Shown here piece by piece: positions 1 through 7,952 of a DNA stretch of 64,000 nt (within the stretch, counting starts at the first letter, position 1; every line of letters begins with the position of its first letter). The position numbers and the translations under genes were made by a program. The notes under the pieces are model-generated. The model was not told where the DNA came from and ran no database searches. It saw only the letters and a program-made list of their open reading frames with translations. The stretch is from positions 682,001-746,000 of the forward strand of contig NZ_JASAMB010000001.1 of assembly GCF_029948125.1 (NCBI RefSeq), written 5' to 3'. The DNA comes from Catellatospora sp. KI3. Its GTDB lineage: Bacteria; Actinomycetota; Actinomycetes; Mycobacteriales; Micromonosporaceae.

Positions 1-1099
1 GCCGACACAGCTCCTCGAAGTGCGGTCCGTGGATCTTCGCGGCGACGGTGTCCCGCACCCCCGGCCAGATCCGGTCGCCGCCGAGCGCGGCGATGGCCGC
101 CTCCCGCGGGCGGGTGACGAGCTGGTGAAAACGGATCAGGGGCTCGGCGATGCGGTACACAGGCCGCCTGGCCACCAGGGCGTCCTCGACCCGCTCGATC
201 AGCCGGACCTCCTCCAGCACGGCGAGCGGGTGGGTCAGCGCGGCGTCCGAGCGGCTGAGCCTGCCGGCGATCTCACTGCGTCGGCAGGCGCCGCCCGCGA
301 TCGCGTTCAGCACCGAGAAGTACAGCGTCTCGTCGACCAGTTCCGGCTGCTCATAGAGCAGCACGTTGCCTTCGCGGAACATCGCCGACAGCGGGTTGAG
401 CAGGCCCCGGTGCACCCAGCCGTCGACATCGCCGTCGGCGATCAGCCCGCCGCTCATACCGACGTAGGCGGGGGTGCCGCCGACCAGCGAGTGCACCCGG
501 AAGGCGGCGTCCGGGTCGTCGTCCAGGCGCCACAGCCGGGCCGCGCCCCGGAAGTCGAGCGGGGCCAGGTTCATCTCCAGGACGGCGCGGCCGCGCAGCG
601 GTGCGGTGCCGACGAGCAGCTGCCGCATGGTGGTCATGGCACTGCCGCAGAGGATGAGGCGGGTGCGGCTGTCGCGCATGGCCCGGCTCATCGGGCTGAG
701 CGCCGTCTGGATCAGCGAAGGCAGCGCGGGCTCGTCTGCGAGCAGGTACGGGAACTCGTCGAGCACCACCAGCGTCGGGCGGCCGTCGCGCTCGCCGAGT
801 CGCAGCAGCGCGTCGATCGCCTCCTGCCAGGTGGCGAACCGCACCGGGTCCTCGGTGCCGGTGTAGGCGCGGTACGCCTCGCTCAATGCGCGCAGGTTCT
901 CCTGGCCGTACAGCTGCGAGGCGGTGAACATGAAGCCGCCGGCAGCCAGGCTCAGCAGTTCGAGCATGAACGTCTTGCCCTGCCGGCGACGTCCGTAGAC
1001 CAGCCCCAACGAGGCGCCGAGCGCCGGGTTCAGCGCGAAATCGGCCAGCGCACGCCACTCCCGGTCACGGGCGAGCAGCTCCGCGGGCTTGTCCAGCAT
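1..1099 (-). CDS. AAA-type ATP-binding protein (archaeal-ATPase/DUF234-like), 3' end outside window
   Basis: Reading the minus strand from an ATG at 1099 gives at least 366 residues running off the left edge. A P-loop of the form YGRRRQGKT lies at residues 35-43 and a Walker B LVVLDEFPYL at about 110-119, followed by a sensor-1-like LILCGSAMT. A helical region after residue 280 ends in a winged-helix-like stretch (EIAGRLSRSDAAL). This architecture matches the stand-alone 'ATP-binding protein' family (Pfam Arch_ATPase plus DUF234). These are STAND-like ATPases whose substrate is mostly unknown. An in-frame GTG at 1111 is an alternative start. The gene begins immediately beside a 19-bp perfect inverted repeat and follows lpdA on the same strand. 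Family call is fairly sure; function is unknown. Confidence 0.8.
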   Translation of the reverse strand, partial: MLDKPAELLARDREWRALADFALNPALGASLGLVYGRRRQGKTFMLELLSLAAGGFMFTASQLYGQENLRALSEAYRAYTGTEDPVRFATWQEAIDALLRLGERDGRPTLVVLDEFPYLLADEPALPSLIQTALSPMSRAMRDSRTRLILCGSAMTTMRQLLVGTAPLRGRAVLEMNLAPLDFRGAARLWRLDDDPDAAFRVHSLVGGTPAYVGMSGGLIADGDVDGWVHRGLLNPLSAMFREGNVLLYEQPELVDETLYFSVLNAIAGGACRRSEIAGRLSRSDAALTHPLAVLEEVRLIERVEDALVARRPVYRIAEPLIRFHQLVTRPREAAIAALGGDRIWPGVRDTVAAKIHGPHFEELCR

Positions 1100-1108
1100 G
1101 CTCCGCTC

Positions 1109-1155
1109 CACTTCATCGAAACTCCAGCTATGGTAACTGGAGTTTCGATGAAGTG
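1109..1155. promoter_or_regulatory. 19-bp perfect inverted repeat at the start of the ATPase gene
   Basis: CACTTCATCGAAACTCCAG at 1109-1127 is repeated as its exact reverse complement at 1137-1155, separated by 9 bp. It fills the gap between the lpdA stop (1166) and the ATPase start (1099), and the left arm touches the alternative GTG start at 1111. There is no T-tract on either side, so a factor-independent terminator is not obvious. An operator for autoregulation, or a processing/termination hairpin for lpdA, both fit. Confidence 0.6.
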
Positions 1156-1165
1156 CGTGGCCGAC

Positions 1166-2569
1166 TTATTCGACGTCGTGGAGCATGAGCTGGCGGGCGG
1201 CTTCGGCGATGCTGCCGGACAGGGACGGGTAGATCGTGATCGTGTGGGCCAGCTGGTCCACCGTCATGTGGTTCTCCACCGCCATCGTCAGCGGCATGAT
1301 CAGCTCGCTGGCGCGCGGCGAGACGACGACCCCGCCGACGACGATGCCGCTGGCCGGGCGGCAGAACAGCTTGATGAAGCCGTCGTCGAGCCCGGCCATC
1401 TTGGCCCGGGCGTTGCCCGCCAGCGGCAGCATGACCTGCCGGGCCGGGGTCTTGCCGCTGTCCACGTCGGCCTGCGAGACGCCCACCGTGGCCAGCTCCG
1501 GGTCGGTGAACACGTTCGCCGCGACGGTACGCAGCCGCAGCGGCGCCACCGCCTCGCCCAGCGCGTGCCACATCGCGATCCGGCCCTGCATCGCCGCGAC
1601 ACTGGCCAGCGGCAGCACCCCGGTGCAGTCGCCGGCGGCGTAGATGCCGGGCACGTTGGTCCGCGACACCCGGTCGACGGCGACGTAGCCGCCGGGGGCG
1701 ACGTTCACGCCGTACTCGGTGAGGCCCAGGTCGGCGGTGTTCGGGATGGAGCCGACCGCCATCAGCGCGTGCGAGCCGGTGACCACCCGCCCGTCGGACA
1801 GGGTGACCTCGACGCTGTCGCCGACCCGCTTGACCACGTCGGCGCGGGAGTTGTTCAGGATGGTCATGCCCCGGGCGCGGAAGACGCGCTCGATCGCCAT
1901 CGCGGCGTCGGCGTCCTCGTGCGGCATGACCCGGTCGCGCGAGGAGACCAGGGTCACCGGCACGCCCATGGCCAGGTACGACGAGGCGAACTCGGCACCG
2001 GTGACGCCGGAGCCGATCACGATCAGGTGCTCGGGCAGCTTGGGCAGGTCGTAGACCTGGCGCCAGGTGAGGATGCGCTCGCCGTCGGGCAGGGCGGTGG
2101 GCAGCCGGCGCGGGGTGGCGCCGGTGGCGATGAGCACGGTCGAGGCGTCGACGGCGTACTCGGCGTCGCCGTCCTCGGGGCGCACCCGCACCCGGTGGGT
2201 GTGGCCGAGGGTGTCCTCGCCGAGCCGGGCCGTACCGCGGATCAGGGTGACCCCGGCCTTGATCAGCTTGGCGTGGATGTCGCCGGACTGGGCCAGGGCC
2301 AGCCGCTTGACCCGGCTGTAGACGGCCGGGGCGTCGACGGTGATCGCCTCCAGGCCGTCGGAGTGGATGCCGAACTCGTCAGTGTCCCGGTAACCGGTGA
2401 CCACGTCCGAGCTGGCGATGAAGGTCTTCGACGGGACGCAGTCGTGCAGCACGCAGGCGCCGCCGGCGCCGTCGGCCTCCACCACGGTGACGTCCGCGTC
2501 GAGCTGTGCGGCGACCAGCGCCGCCTCGTATCCGGCGGGTCCGCCACCGATGATCACAATCCGGCTCAC
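1166..2569 (-). CDS. lpdA: NAD(P)H-quinone dehydrogenase / flavoprotein disulfide reductase family, LpdA-like
   Basis: The 467-residue product starts at GTG 2569 (SRIVIIGGGPAGYEAAL), preceded by AGGGAAG. The N-terminal GGGPAG is the FAD site, a C-x4-C pair sits in GACVLHDCVPSK near residue 40, and a second dinucleotide site reads VIGSGVTGAEFA. In canonical dihydrolipoamide dehydrogenases the C-terminus carries a catalytic His-Glu dyad (HPTLSE). Here the corresponding segment reads YPSLSG, so both residues are missing. This is how the mycobacterial LpdA (Rv3303c) group differs from true E3 enzymes; that group reduces quinones rather than lipoamide. The cytosolic enzyme probably has a redox or oxidative-stress role. 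The gene diverges from the cyclotransferase-like gene across 170 bp. Confidence 0.9.
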   Translation of the reverse strand: MSRIVIIGGGPAGYEAALVAAQLDADVTVVEADGAGGACVLHDCVPSKTFIASSDVVTGYRDTDEFGIHSDGLEAITVDAPAVYSRVKRLALAQSGDIHAKLIKAGVTLIRGTARLGEDTLGHTHRVRVRPEDGDAEYAVDASTVLIATGATPRRLPTALPDGERILTWRQVYDLPKLPEHLIVIGSGVTGAEFASSYLAMGVPVTLVSSRDRVMPHEDADAAMAIERVFRARGMTILNNSRADVVKRVGDSVEVTLSDGRVVTGSHALMAVGSIPNTADLGLTEYGVNVAPGGYVAVDRVSRTNVPGIYAAGDCTGVLPLASVAAMQGRIAMWHALGEAVAPLRLRTVAANVFTDPELATVGVSQADVDSGKTPARQVMLPLAGNARAKMAGLDDGFIKLFCRPASGIVVGGVVVSPRASELIMPLTMAVENHMTVDQLAHTITIYPSLSGSIAEAARQLMLHDVE

Positions 2570-2739
2570 GGTGCCATTCTTCCCTACCCCGCAAACCGTG
2601 ACGGTGCGGATGCGCCCCTCCCGCGGGCCGTCGCGCGGGCGCCGAAATGCGCTCACTGCGCGTGGTGGAAAAGATACCGAGGGCTCGACACGCACGGGCG
2701 TATTCTCAGCAAGCGCTCCGGGCGGCTAATGTCATCGCC

Positions 2740-3195
2740 GTGCGTCATTACGCAGCGTACGGCTCGAACCTGGACCCGGCCCGCATGCGGGCCTACTGTC
2801 CGCACTCCCCCATGGTCGGAATCGGCTGGTTGGAGGACTGGCGGCTGACCTTTGCCGGTGAGGACACCGTCGGCTGGGAGGGCGCGGTCACCACGATCGT
2901 CGAGTCCCCCGGCGACCGGGTCTTCGTCGCGCTGTACGACGTGCACCCGTGGGACGAGGCCGCGCTCGACGAGGTCGAGGGCGCCAACGCGGGCACGTAC
3001 GCCAAGCTGCACGTGCGGGTGGCGACCCTGGACGGCGACATCCTCGCCTGGGTCTACGTCTTCCGGGGGTACGAGGGCGGCCTGCCGACCGCCTGGTACC
3101 TGTCGGAGATCGCCAACGCGGCGGAGAAGGCGGGCGCCCCGGACGACTACGTCGCCGGGCTGCGGTCCCGCCCGACCCGCACCGTCCGGCCCTAG
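2740..3195 (+). CDS. Gamma-glutamylcyclotransferase-like protein (AIG2/GGCT fold)
   Basis: From GTG 2740 the product is 151 residues, beginning RHYAAYGSNLDPARM. YGSN is the substrate-loop signature of the gamma-glutamylcyclotransferase superfamily, and the Glu of DEVEGANAGTY is in the expected place for the catalytic acid. Family members release 5-oxoproline from gamma-glutamyl peptides or amines. Since actinobacteria use mycothiol rather than glutathione, the natural substrate here is uncertain. A longer frame to 2647 exists but would run into lpdA's promoter and lacks a family-like N-terminus. Its stop shares the tetranucleotide CTAG with the convergent GNAT gene. Confidence 0.8.
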   Translation: MRHYAAYGSNLDPARMRAYCPHSPMVGIGWLEDWRLTFAGEDTVGWEGAVTTIVESPGDRVFVALYDVHPWDEAALDEVEGANAGTYAKLHVRVATLDGDILAWVYVFRGYEGGLPTAWYLSEIANAAEKAGAPDDYVAGLRSRPTRTVRP

Positions 3196-4100
3196 AGCTC
3201 CCGCTCGTACACGTTGGCCTGGTACACCGGCCGCATGCCCACGCCGGTGTAGAGCCTGATCGCCTCGGTCGGGTTGGCCAGGTCCACACCCAGGCCCGCC
3301 CGGCTGCGGCCGTTGGCGAGGTAGCGGGCGAACGCCGCCGCCAGCAGCGCCCGGCCCACGCCCCGCCGGCGGTGCTCGCGCCGTACCGCGAGGTGCTTCA
3401 CCCAGCCCTCGTCGGCGGCCTCGCCCGACTCGGCGGACTGCAGCACACCCGCGATCCGGCCGTCGACCTCCGCCGCGAACCACTCGTCGAACCGCACCGG
3501 GTGCCCGTCGACGAACCGCTCCCGCCAGCGCGGGTAGCCGCTCGGCTGGTAGTCGGGGGTGTCGCGGAACGCCGCGTCGAACACCTCGAAGAACTCCGGC
3601 AGGTCCGCCTCGGTCACCGTGCGCACGGCCACCCCGGGCACCGGATCGCCGACCGGGGCGGGCAGATCAACACCCATCCGGGCGTACTGCTTGACGAAGG
3701 CGAAACCCGCCGCGGTGATGGAGTCGATCAACTCGTGCTCGGACGGGATCGACGCCGTGCGCACCGAGGCCGCCCCCTGCGCGCGGGCGGCGGCCACGGC
3801 GCGGGCCAGCAGCGGGCGCTGGGCGGGCAGGCCGCCTTCAGGGTGTACGTACACCTCGGCGAACTCGCGGCCGCCGCCGCTGCCCGGATCGAGGTACGCC
3901 CAGCCCGCGACGGCACCGTTCGGCGCGACCGCCACCTCGCTGTACGCCCCGGACATGCCGTCGGCGACGTCCTCGGACGTGAAGTCGGCGAAGCCGATCG
4001 CGGACATGTCGCTGGCGTGCACCAGCGCCAGCAGATCCGCCGCGTCATCGGCGGTGGTGGGCCGCCACATCCAGCCCTCGGGCAGTCGCTCGTCGCTCAC
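3192..4100 (-). CDS. GNAT-family N-acetyltransferase with two tandem GNAT domains (mycothiol-synthase-like)
   Basis: GTG 4100 gives 302 residues. The first half (about 10-145) looks like a degenerate GNAT domain. The second (about 150-302) contains the acetyl-CoA pyrophosphate loop VRREHRRRGVGRALL and ends RLYTGVGMRPVYQANVYERE, a usual GNAT C-terminus. Two-domain GNATs of this length resemble mycothiol synthase MshD, but no residue seen here settles that identity, so acceptor specificity is unknown. The start was set at GTG 4100 because upstream codons fall into the octamer repeat region. Its stop overlaps that of the convergent cyclotransferase-like gene. Confidence 0.8.
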   Translation of the reverse strand: MSDERLPEGWMWRPTTADDAADLLALVHASDMSAIGFADFTSEDVADGMSGAYSEVAVAPNGAVAGWAYLDPGSGGGREFAEVYVHPEGGLPAQRPLLARAVAAARAQGAASVRTASIPSEHELIDSITAAGFAFVKQYARMGVDLPAPVGDPVPGVAVRTVTEADLPEFFEVFDAAFRDTPDYQPSGYPRWRERFVDGHPVRFDEWFAAEVDGRIAGVLQSAESGEAADEGWVKHLAVRREHRRRGVGRALLAAAFARYLANGRSRAGLGVDLANPTEAIRLYTGVGMRPVYQANVYEREL

Positions 4101-4162
4101 GCCGCCATCCTGACCCCCACCCCACCCCTCAGCCAACCGTTTTCCACCCACCCACCCACCCG

Positions 4163-4274
4163 CCCGCTCACCCGCTAACCTGCCCACCTGCTCACCCGCC
4201 CACCCGCTAACCTGCCCACCCGCTCACCCGCTCACCCGCCCACCCGCTAACCTGCCCACCTGCTCACCCGCCCA
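4163..4274. repeat. Octanucleotide tandem array, 14 units of CCYGCYMA
   Basis: Fourteen consecutive 8-bp units occur with no slippage: CCCGCTCA, CCCGCTAA, CCTGCCCA, CCTGCTCA, CCCGCCCA and variants. A four-unit block (CCCGCTAA, CCTGCCCA, CCTGCTCA, CCCGCCCA) recurs at 4171 and 4243, so there is higher-order duplication. A CACC tetranucleotide run precedes it at about 4145. The array lies upstream of the GNAT gene start, in a 612-bp stretch without a convincing gene (4101-4712). Confidence 0.85.
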
Positions 4275-4361
4275 CCTGGCGCTCGCTCACGCTCCCGCTC
4301 GCCCGCCAGCCGCTCGCCCGCCCACCAGCCGCTCGCTCGACGGCCCGCTCACCCGGGCGTC

Positions 4362-4554
4362 TGGCCTTGATCAGCGTTTGCGGTCGGAACGTGGCGCCAG
4401 ACCGCACTTCGTGACCGCGGACGGCGATCATCGCGAGCGAACGAACGCGCCCACTAGCCTGCCCGCCGTCCGGCCCACTGGCGGTGATCAGCGTTCGCGG
4501 TCAGAACGTCACGCCGAACCATGCTTCCCGACACCGAACGGTGATCATCGCAAG
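4362..4554. repeat. Imperfect direct duplication of about 75 bp, offset 117 bp
   Basis: The segment 4362-4436 (TGGCCTTGATCAGCGTTTGC onward to ATCATCGCGAG) is repeated at 4479-4554 (TGGCGGTGATCAGCGTTCGC onward to ATCATCGCAAG) with scattered substitutions. A third element, also starting TGATCA, begins at 4612. A short open frame over the region has no family-like features, so I treat it as non-coding. Confidence 0.6.
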
Positions 4555-4611
4555 GAGATCACCGCCTGCGGGCGCTTCCTCGGGCGCACATCGCCGCCCG
4601 CCCGCCGGAGA

Positions 4612-4671
4612 TGATCACGGCGCCAGGGTTGCGACACGCCGTCGAACCCGGCCATAAGTTCATGTTCAACG
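4612..4671 (+). repeat. Interspersed repeat family C, copy 1
   Basis: This roughly 59-bp segment, beginning TGATCACGGCGCCAGGGTTG and ending CCATAAGTTCATGTTCAAC, matches the reverse complement of 41206-41264 at about 50 of 59 positions by eye. The other copy lies inside a coding region. The segment CCATAAGTTCATG is unusually AT-rich for this genome. It sits just beyond the 3' end of the convergent SCO6745-like gene (stop at 4713). Confidence 0.65.
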
Positions 4672-4712
4672 GGTGGCGGGGTGGGGGGCCTGGTGGCCGG
4701 GGGGTGGGGGGG

Positions 4713-5486
4713 TTAGTGGGGGAAGGTTGTGGTGATGGTGGTGCGGAGGAGGGTGGTGAGGTCGGTGCGGTCGGGGGTGGAGAGGGCGGCGAGGGACTGG
4801 CCGGAGATGCGGTCGGCGACGGCGTCGGCCCAGGCGCGGCGGCGCAGCAGCGGGCCGATCGGCGGGTACGGCGGCTGCCAGCCGAACGCGACCGCGGCCG
4901 CCTCCCCCTCCGGCCCGGCGACCAGTGCCTGCACCGGGCTCAGTCCGGCCGCCCGCACCCCGAGCAGCAGCGCCCCGGCCCGGTGCTCGCGCAGCAGGTG
5001 CAGCGCCACGGCGGCGCGGGCGCCCGGACCGTCGTCGGGCACCGGCATCGCCCGCCAGGCGGCGAACAGCGGCAGCCCCGACGCGTCCGCGGCCAGCACC
5101 GCCTTCTCGGCCAGCTCCACCAGCCGGTCGATCTTCGGTGCGTCGTCCAGGTGCTCCGAGCCCCACCGGCAGCACTCGGCCAGCATGTGCGCGGCGACCT
5201 CGCGCGGCGACAGGGCGCGCCGGGCCGCGTCCCACCCGTCCCGGACCGCCTCCGGGGCGATCAGCCCCAGCGCCGCGGCGACCGTGTCGGGGCGTACGTC
5301 GCCCAGCGCGCCGCCCCGGCCCGCCACGTAGCTGGCCCAGCCGGTGAGGCCGAGTTCGCGGGCGCGGCGCAGCGTACGCGGGCACTCCAGGAAGGCGCCG
5401 CCCAGGCGGTTCACCGCCGGAGCGATCATCGCGGCGGTCTGCGTGGTGGTGGCGGTCGATGTCACATGTGGATTGTGCCGTGTCAT
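4713..5486 (-). CDS. SCO6745-family protein (conserved actinobacterial, function unknown)
   Basis: ATG 5486 gives 257 residues; a GTG at 5465 is an equally possible start. The segment LECPRTLRRARELGLTGWAS followed by YVAGRGGALGDVRPDTVAAA and a second block around LLLGVRAAGLSPVQALVAG resemble the SCO6745-like proteins. These are soluble helical proteins of about 260-290 residues with no assigned reaction. No membrane segment or known catalytic motif is visible. The last residues (TTLLRTTITTTFPH) border a G-rich tract. It diverges from the exonuclease-like gene at 5622, so 5487-5621 should contain two promoters. Confidence 0.65.
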   Translation of the reverse strand: MTRHNPHVTSTATTTQTAAMIAPAVNRLGGAFLECPRTLRRARELGLTGWASYVAGRGGALGDVRPDTVAAALGLIAPEAVRDGWDAARRALSPREVAAHMLAECCRWGSEHLDDAPKIDRLVELAEKAVLAADASGLPLFAAWRAMPVPDDGPGARAAVALHLLREHRAGALLLGVRAAGLSPVQALVAGPEGEAAAVAFGWQPPYPPIGPLLRRRAWADAVADRISGQSLAALSTPDRTDLTTLLRTTITTTFPH

Positions 5487-5621
5487 ACCACCGCGCGGCA
5501 TCCGCGCACACCCCCGGGCGACAGGCCCTGTGGACAACCCGTCCCCTGTGGATAACTCGTCGGCGGATGCGGCCGCCGCACGTAACCTGAGGCGATTCCC
5601 GATTCCAGAAGGGGGCGCACG

Positions 5622-6209
5622 ATGCGTCAGGACATGTACTTCTCGGCCGATGTGGAGGCCGACGGCCCGATCCCGGGGCCGTTCTCGATGGTGAGCGTGG
5701 GGCTGGCCGTGGCCGGAACCAGGGCACACGCCTTCAGCCGGGCCGATCCGACCGCGGCCACGTTCTACCGAGAGCTGAAGCCCGTCAGCGACGACTTCGT
5801 GCCGGAGGCCATGGCGGTGTCGGGGCTCGACCGCGCCGCGCTGGTGCGCGACGGAGCCGACCCGGCCACCGCGATGCGGGAGCTGACCGATTGGGTCAAG
5901 GAGACCGCCGCGGGCGCCAAACCGATCTTCGTGGCGTACCCGGCGAGCTTCGACTGGATGTTCGTCTACTGGTACCTGATCCGCTTCACCGGCGGCAGCG
6001 TCTTCGGCCACTCCGGCTGCCTGGACGTGAAGACGGCGTACGCGGTCAGGGCCGACGTGCCGTTCAGCCGGGCCGTCAAGGGCCAGATGCCCCGGCACCT
6101 GCTCTCGCGCCGCCCGCACACGCACAACGCGCTCGACGACGCGATCGAGCAGGCCGACCTGTTCGCGAACGTGATGGAGTGGCGGCCCGAGGCGGCGGGG
6201 CGGCCCTAG
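5622..6209 (+). CDS. 3'-5' exonuclease-like protein (RNase H fold, DEDD type)
   Basis: The 195-residue product starts at ATG 5622 behind AGAAGGGGGCGC. Exo I is seen as FSADVEADGP (the D and E of DxE), Exo II as YPASFDWMF, and Exo III as HNALDDAIEQA with H and D in the usual spacing. This matches DnaQ/oligoribonuclease-like exonucleases, though it is shorter than most and has no additional domains. Substrate (RNA or DNA ends) cannot be decided from sequence. The stop codon overlaps the convergent metallo-hydrolase stop in a shared CTAG. Confidence 0.75.
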   Translation: MRQDMYFSADVEADGPIPGPFSMVSVGLAVAGTRAHAFSRADPTAATFYRELKPVSDDFVPEAMAVSGLDRAALVRDGADPATAMRELTDWVKETAAGAKPIFVAYPASFDWMFVYWYLIRFTGGSVFGHSGCLDVKTAYAVRADVPFSRAVKGQMPRHLLSRRPHTHNALDDAIEQADLFANVMEWRPEAAGRP

Positions 6210-6844
6210 ACCTCCACCGTCGCCCCGGCGGCCAGCCGGGCGTAGTCGGCGCCGGAGCGCGCGGTCAGGTGGGCGTCGGTCAGCGCCAGCCCCTGCTCGT
6301 TGTAGAGGCAGTCGTGCAGCGCGTACGCCTGCTGCGGCTTGACCGCCCGGACGAAGTCGATCGACTCGCTCAGCTTGAGCCAGGGGCCCGACACCGGCAC
6401 GAACAGCGTCCGTACGTTCGCGTCGGCGGGCACGTCGAACGAGTCGCCCGGATGGTAGAGCGTCTCGTTGACCAGGAACCCCAGGTTCGGCACCCGTGGG
6501 ATGTCGGGGTGGATCACGGCATGCCAGCCGCCGTACGCCTTCACCAGCACGGTCGCGGCGGTGAAGGCGTGCCCGGAGGTCACCGGCACCGCGGCGCCCT
6601 CCCACTGCGCCGCGAACTTGTCCACCACGTCCGGGTGGGCGTAGATCTGCGCCGACGGCCGCTTGGCCAGCGCCTCGGCGAGCTGGTCGGCGTCGACGTG
6701 GTCGGCGTGCTCGTGCGTGATCAGCACGGCGTCGACCCCGTCCAGCGCCTTCTCGGACTCGCTCCACACGCCGGGATCGATCACCACGACCGCGTCGTCG
6801 TGCTCGATGCGCAGGCACGAGTGGGAGTACTTGGTGACGCGCAT
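6206..6844 (-). CDS. Metallo-beta-lactamase-fold hydrolase (UlaG-like)
   Basis: ATG 6844 encodes 212 residues starting MRVTKYSHSCLRIEHDDAVV. The zinc motif HEHADHVD sits at residues 44-51. A downstream HPGDSF provides a further ligand pair, and ALHDCLYN provides the final His. The SHSC entry sequence and the length are typical of the small UlaG/YycJ-like branch of the superfamily. No neighbour points to a substrate, and the gene is alone on its strand between two plus-strand genes. Confidence 0.8.
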   Translation of the reverse strand: MRVTKYSHSCLRIEHDDAVVVIDPGVWSESEKALDGVDAVLITHEHADHVDADQLAEALAKRPSAQIYAHPDVVDKFAAQWEGAAVPVTSGHAFTAATVLVKAYGGWHAVIHPDIPRVPNLGFLVNETLYHPGDSFDVPADANVRTLFVPVSGPWLKLSESIDFVRAVKPQQAYALHDCLYNEQGLALTDAHLTARSGADYARLAAGATVEV

Positions 6845-6911
6845 GGATGTCCACCCTTCCGATCCCCGACCGTATTCCTACCGTGACCAGTCTGCCGGAA
6901 CCTGAGGGGTC

Positions 6912-7847
6912 ATGAGACGCGTCCGCTCAGGCATGAAGAAGACGTTCCCAGTATTGACGCTGGTCGGCCTGCTCGCGCTCGCCGGATGCTCTTCGTCCGA
7001 CAGCGCCAGCGACAGCGAGAAGCCGGCCTACGACGGCGCCGCCGCACCGATGGCCCCCGGCGACGCCCAGCGCGGCCTCAACTCGGCGGAGGGCGGCAAG
7101 GGCACCGGCAACGGCTACACGACCGCGCCCGAGGGCGTCACCGCGACCGGCGGCCCGGTCGACGCCCGGTCGATCATCTACCGGGGCGACATCACGGTGC
7201 GGGTCGAGAAGGTCGCCGAGGCCGCCGACCGGCTCAAGGCCCTGGTCGGCACGGCCGGGGGCTTCCTCGGCGCCGACAAGCGCACCGCCGACTCCGGCGA
7301 GGCGCAGGCCTGGCTCACCATCCGGGTGCCCGCCAAGGAGTTCTCGTCCGTGCTGGAGCAGGTGGCCAAGCTCGGCACCGAGGTCAACCGGAACACGAAC
7401 ACCGAGGACGTGACCGAGGCGGTCGTCGACCTGGACACGCGCATCGCCGCGCAGAAGGCCAGCGTCGACTCGGTGCGCCGCATGTTCACGCAGGCCAAGG
7501 CCCTGTCCGAGGTGGTGCTGCTGGAGCGGGAGCTCAGCAACCGCCAGGCCGAGCTCGCCTCGCTGGAGGCGAAGAAGCGCAACCTCGACAACCTGGTCAG
7601 CCTGTCCACCATCAACGTGGTGCTGATCGGCCCGGACGCCCCCGCGCCCGAGCCGCCGAAGAAGAAGGCTCCCGGGTTCCTGGGCGGGCTGGAGTCGGGC
7701 TGGGACGCGTTCGTGAGCACCGTGCAGCTCGCGCTGGCGGTGCTGGGCTTCCTGCTGCCGTTCCTGGTGGCGCTGGCGATCCCGGTCACGCTGCTGGTGC
7801 TGTGGCGGCGGCGCCGCCGCCCCACCCCCACCCCGCCCGCCGCGTAG
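6912..7847 (+). CDS. DUF4349-domain lipoprotein with C-terminal membrane anchor
   Basis: The start at ATG 6912 is preceded by GAGGGG; an internal ATG at 6933 is an alternative. The N-terminus carries a lipoprotein signal with the lipobox LALAGC (Cys at about residue 26). The middle (IIYRGDITVRVEKVAEAADR) is a DUF4349 domain with a coiled-coil hairpin around residues 170-220 (LLERELSNRQAELASLEAKK). A hydrophobic helix near residues 270-300 is followed by an Arg-rich tail. Such proteins are surface-anchored and of unknown role. It ends convergently with the MscS gene, with a palindromic repeat between them. Confidence 0.8.
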   Translation: MRRVRSGMKKTFPVLTLVGLLALAGCSSSDSASDSEKPAYDGAAAPMAPGDAQRGLNSAEGGKGTGNGYTTAPEGVTATGGPVDARSIIYRGDITVRVEKVAEAADRLKALVGTAGGFLGADKRTADSGEAQAWLTIRVPAKEFSSVLEQVAKLGTEVNRNTNTEDVTEAVVDLDTRIAAQKASVDSVRRMFTQAKALSEVVLLERELSNRQAELASLEAKKRNLDNLVSLSTINVVLIGPDAPAPEPPKKKAPGFLGGLESGWDAFVSTVQLALAVLGFLLPFLVALAIPVTLLVLWRRRRRPTPTPPAA

Positions 7848-7853
7848 CGAGAT

Positions 7854-7935
7854 GAGGAAGGGCCCCTTCGTCGACTCGCGTGGCGAGGCGAGCAGCAGCG
7901 CGGCTCGCTTCACGTGGGAGAAGGGGCCCTCTCAA
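7854..7935. repeat. GGGGCCC palindromic repeat (family A), degenerate copy
   Basis: GAAGGGCCCCTTC at the left end and GAAGGGGCCC at the right end bracket about 60 bp. The GGGCCC cores match the other family A elements but the internal spacer is longer and different. It lies between two convergent genes, where a bidirectional terminator would be expected. Confidence 0.6.
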
Positions 7936-7952
7936 CCCCGGTTCGCCGGCGA

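Noticed and set aside
1109-1155. Inverted repeat as a classical intrinsic terminator of lpdA
   Set aside because: No T-tract follows in the lpdA direction, and the repeat lies within the presumed ATPase translation start region. An operator is at least as likely.
20-2848. A 942-codon open frame on the plus strand across the ATPase and lpdA genes
   Set aside because: It is antisense to two clearly recognisable proteins, and its translation (runs of His, Gln, Arg and Gly) is typical of GC-driven shadow frames.
4378-4614. A 78-codon plus-strand frame between GNAT and SCO6745-like genes
   Set aside because: It translates the imperfect duplication and ends at family C, with no ribosome-binding site or homology that I can see.
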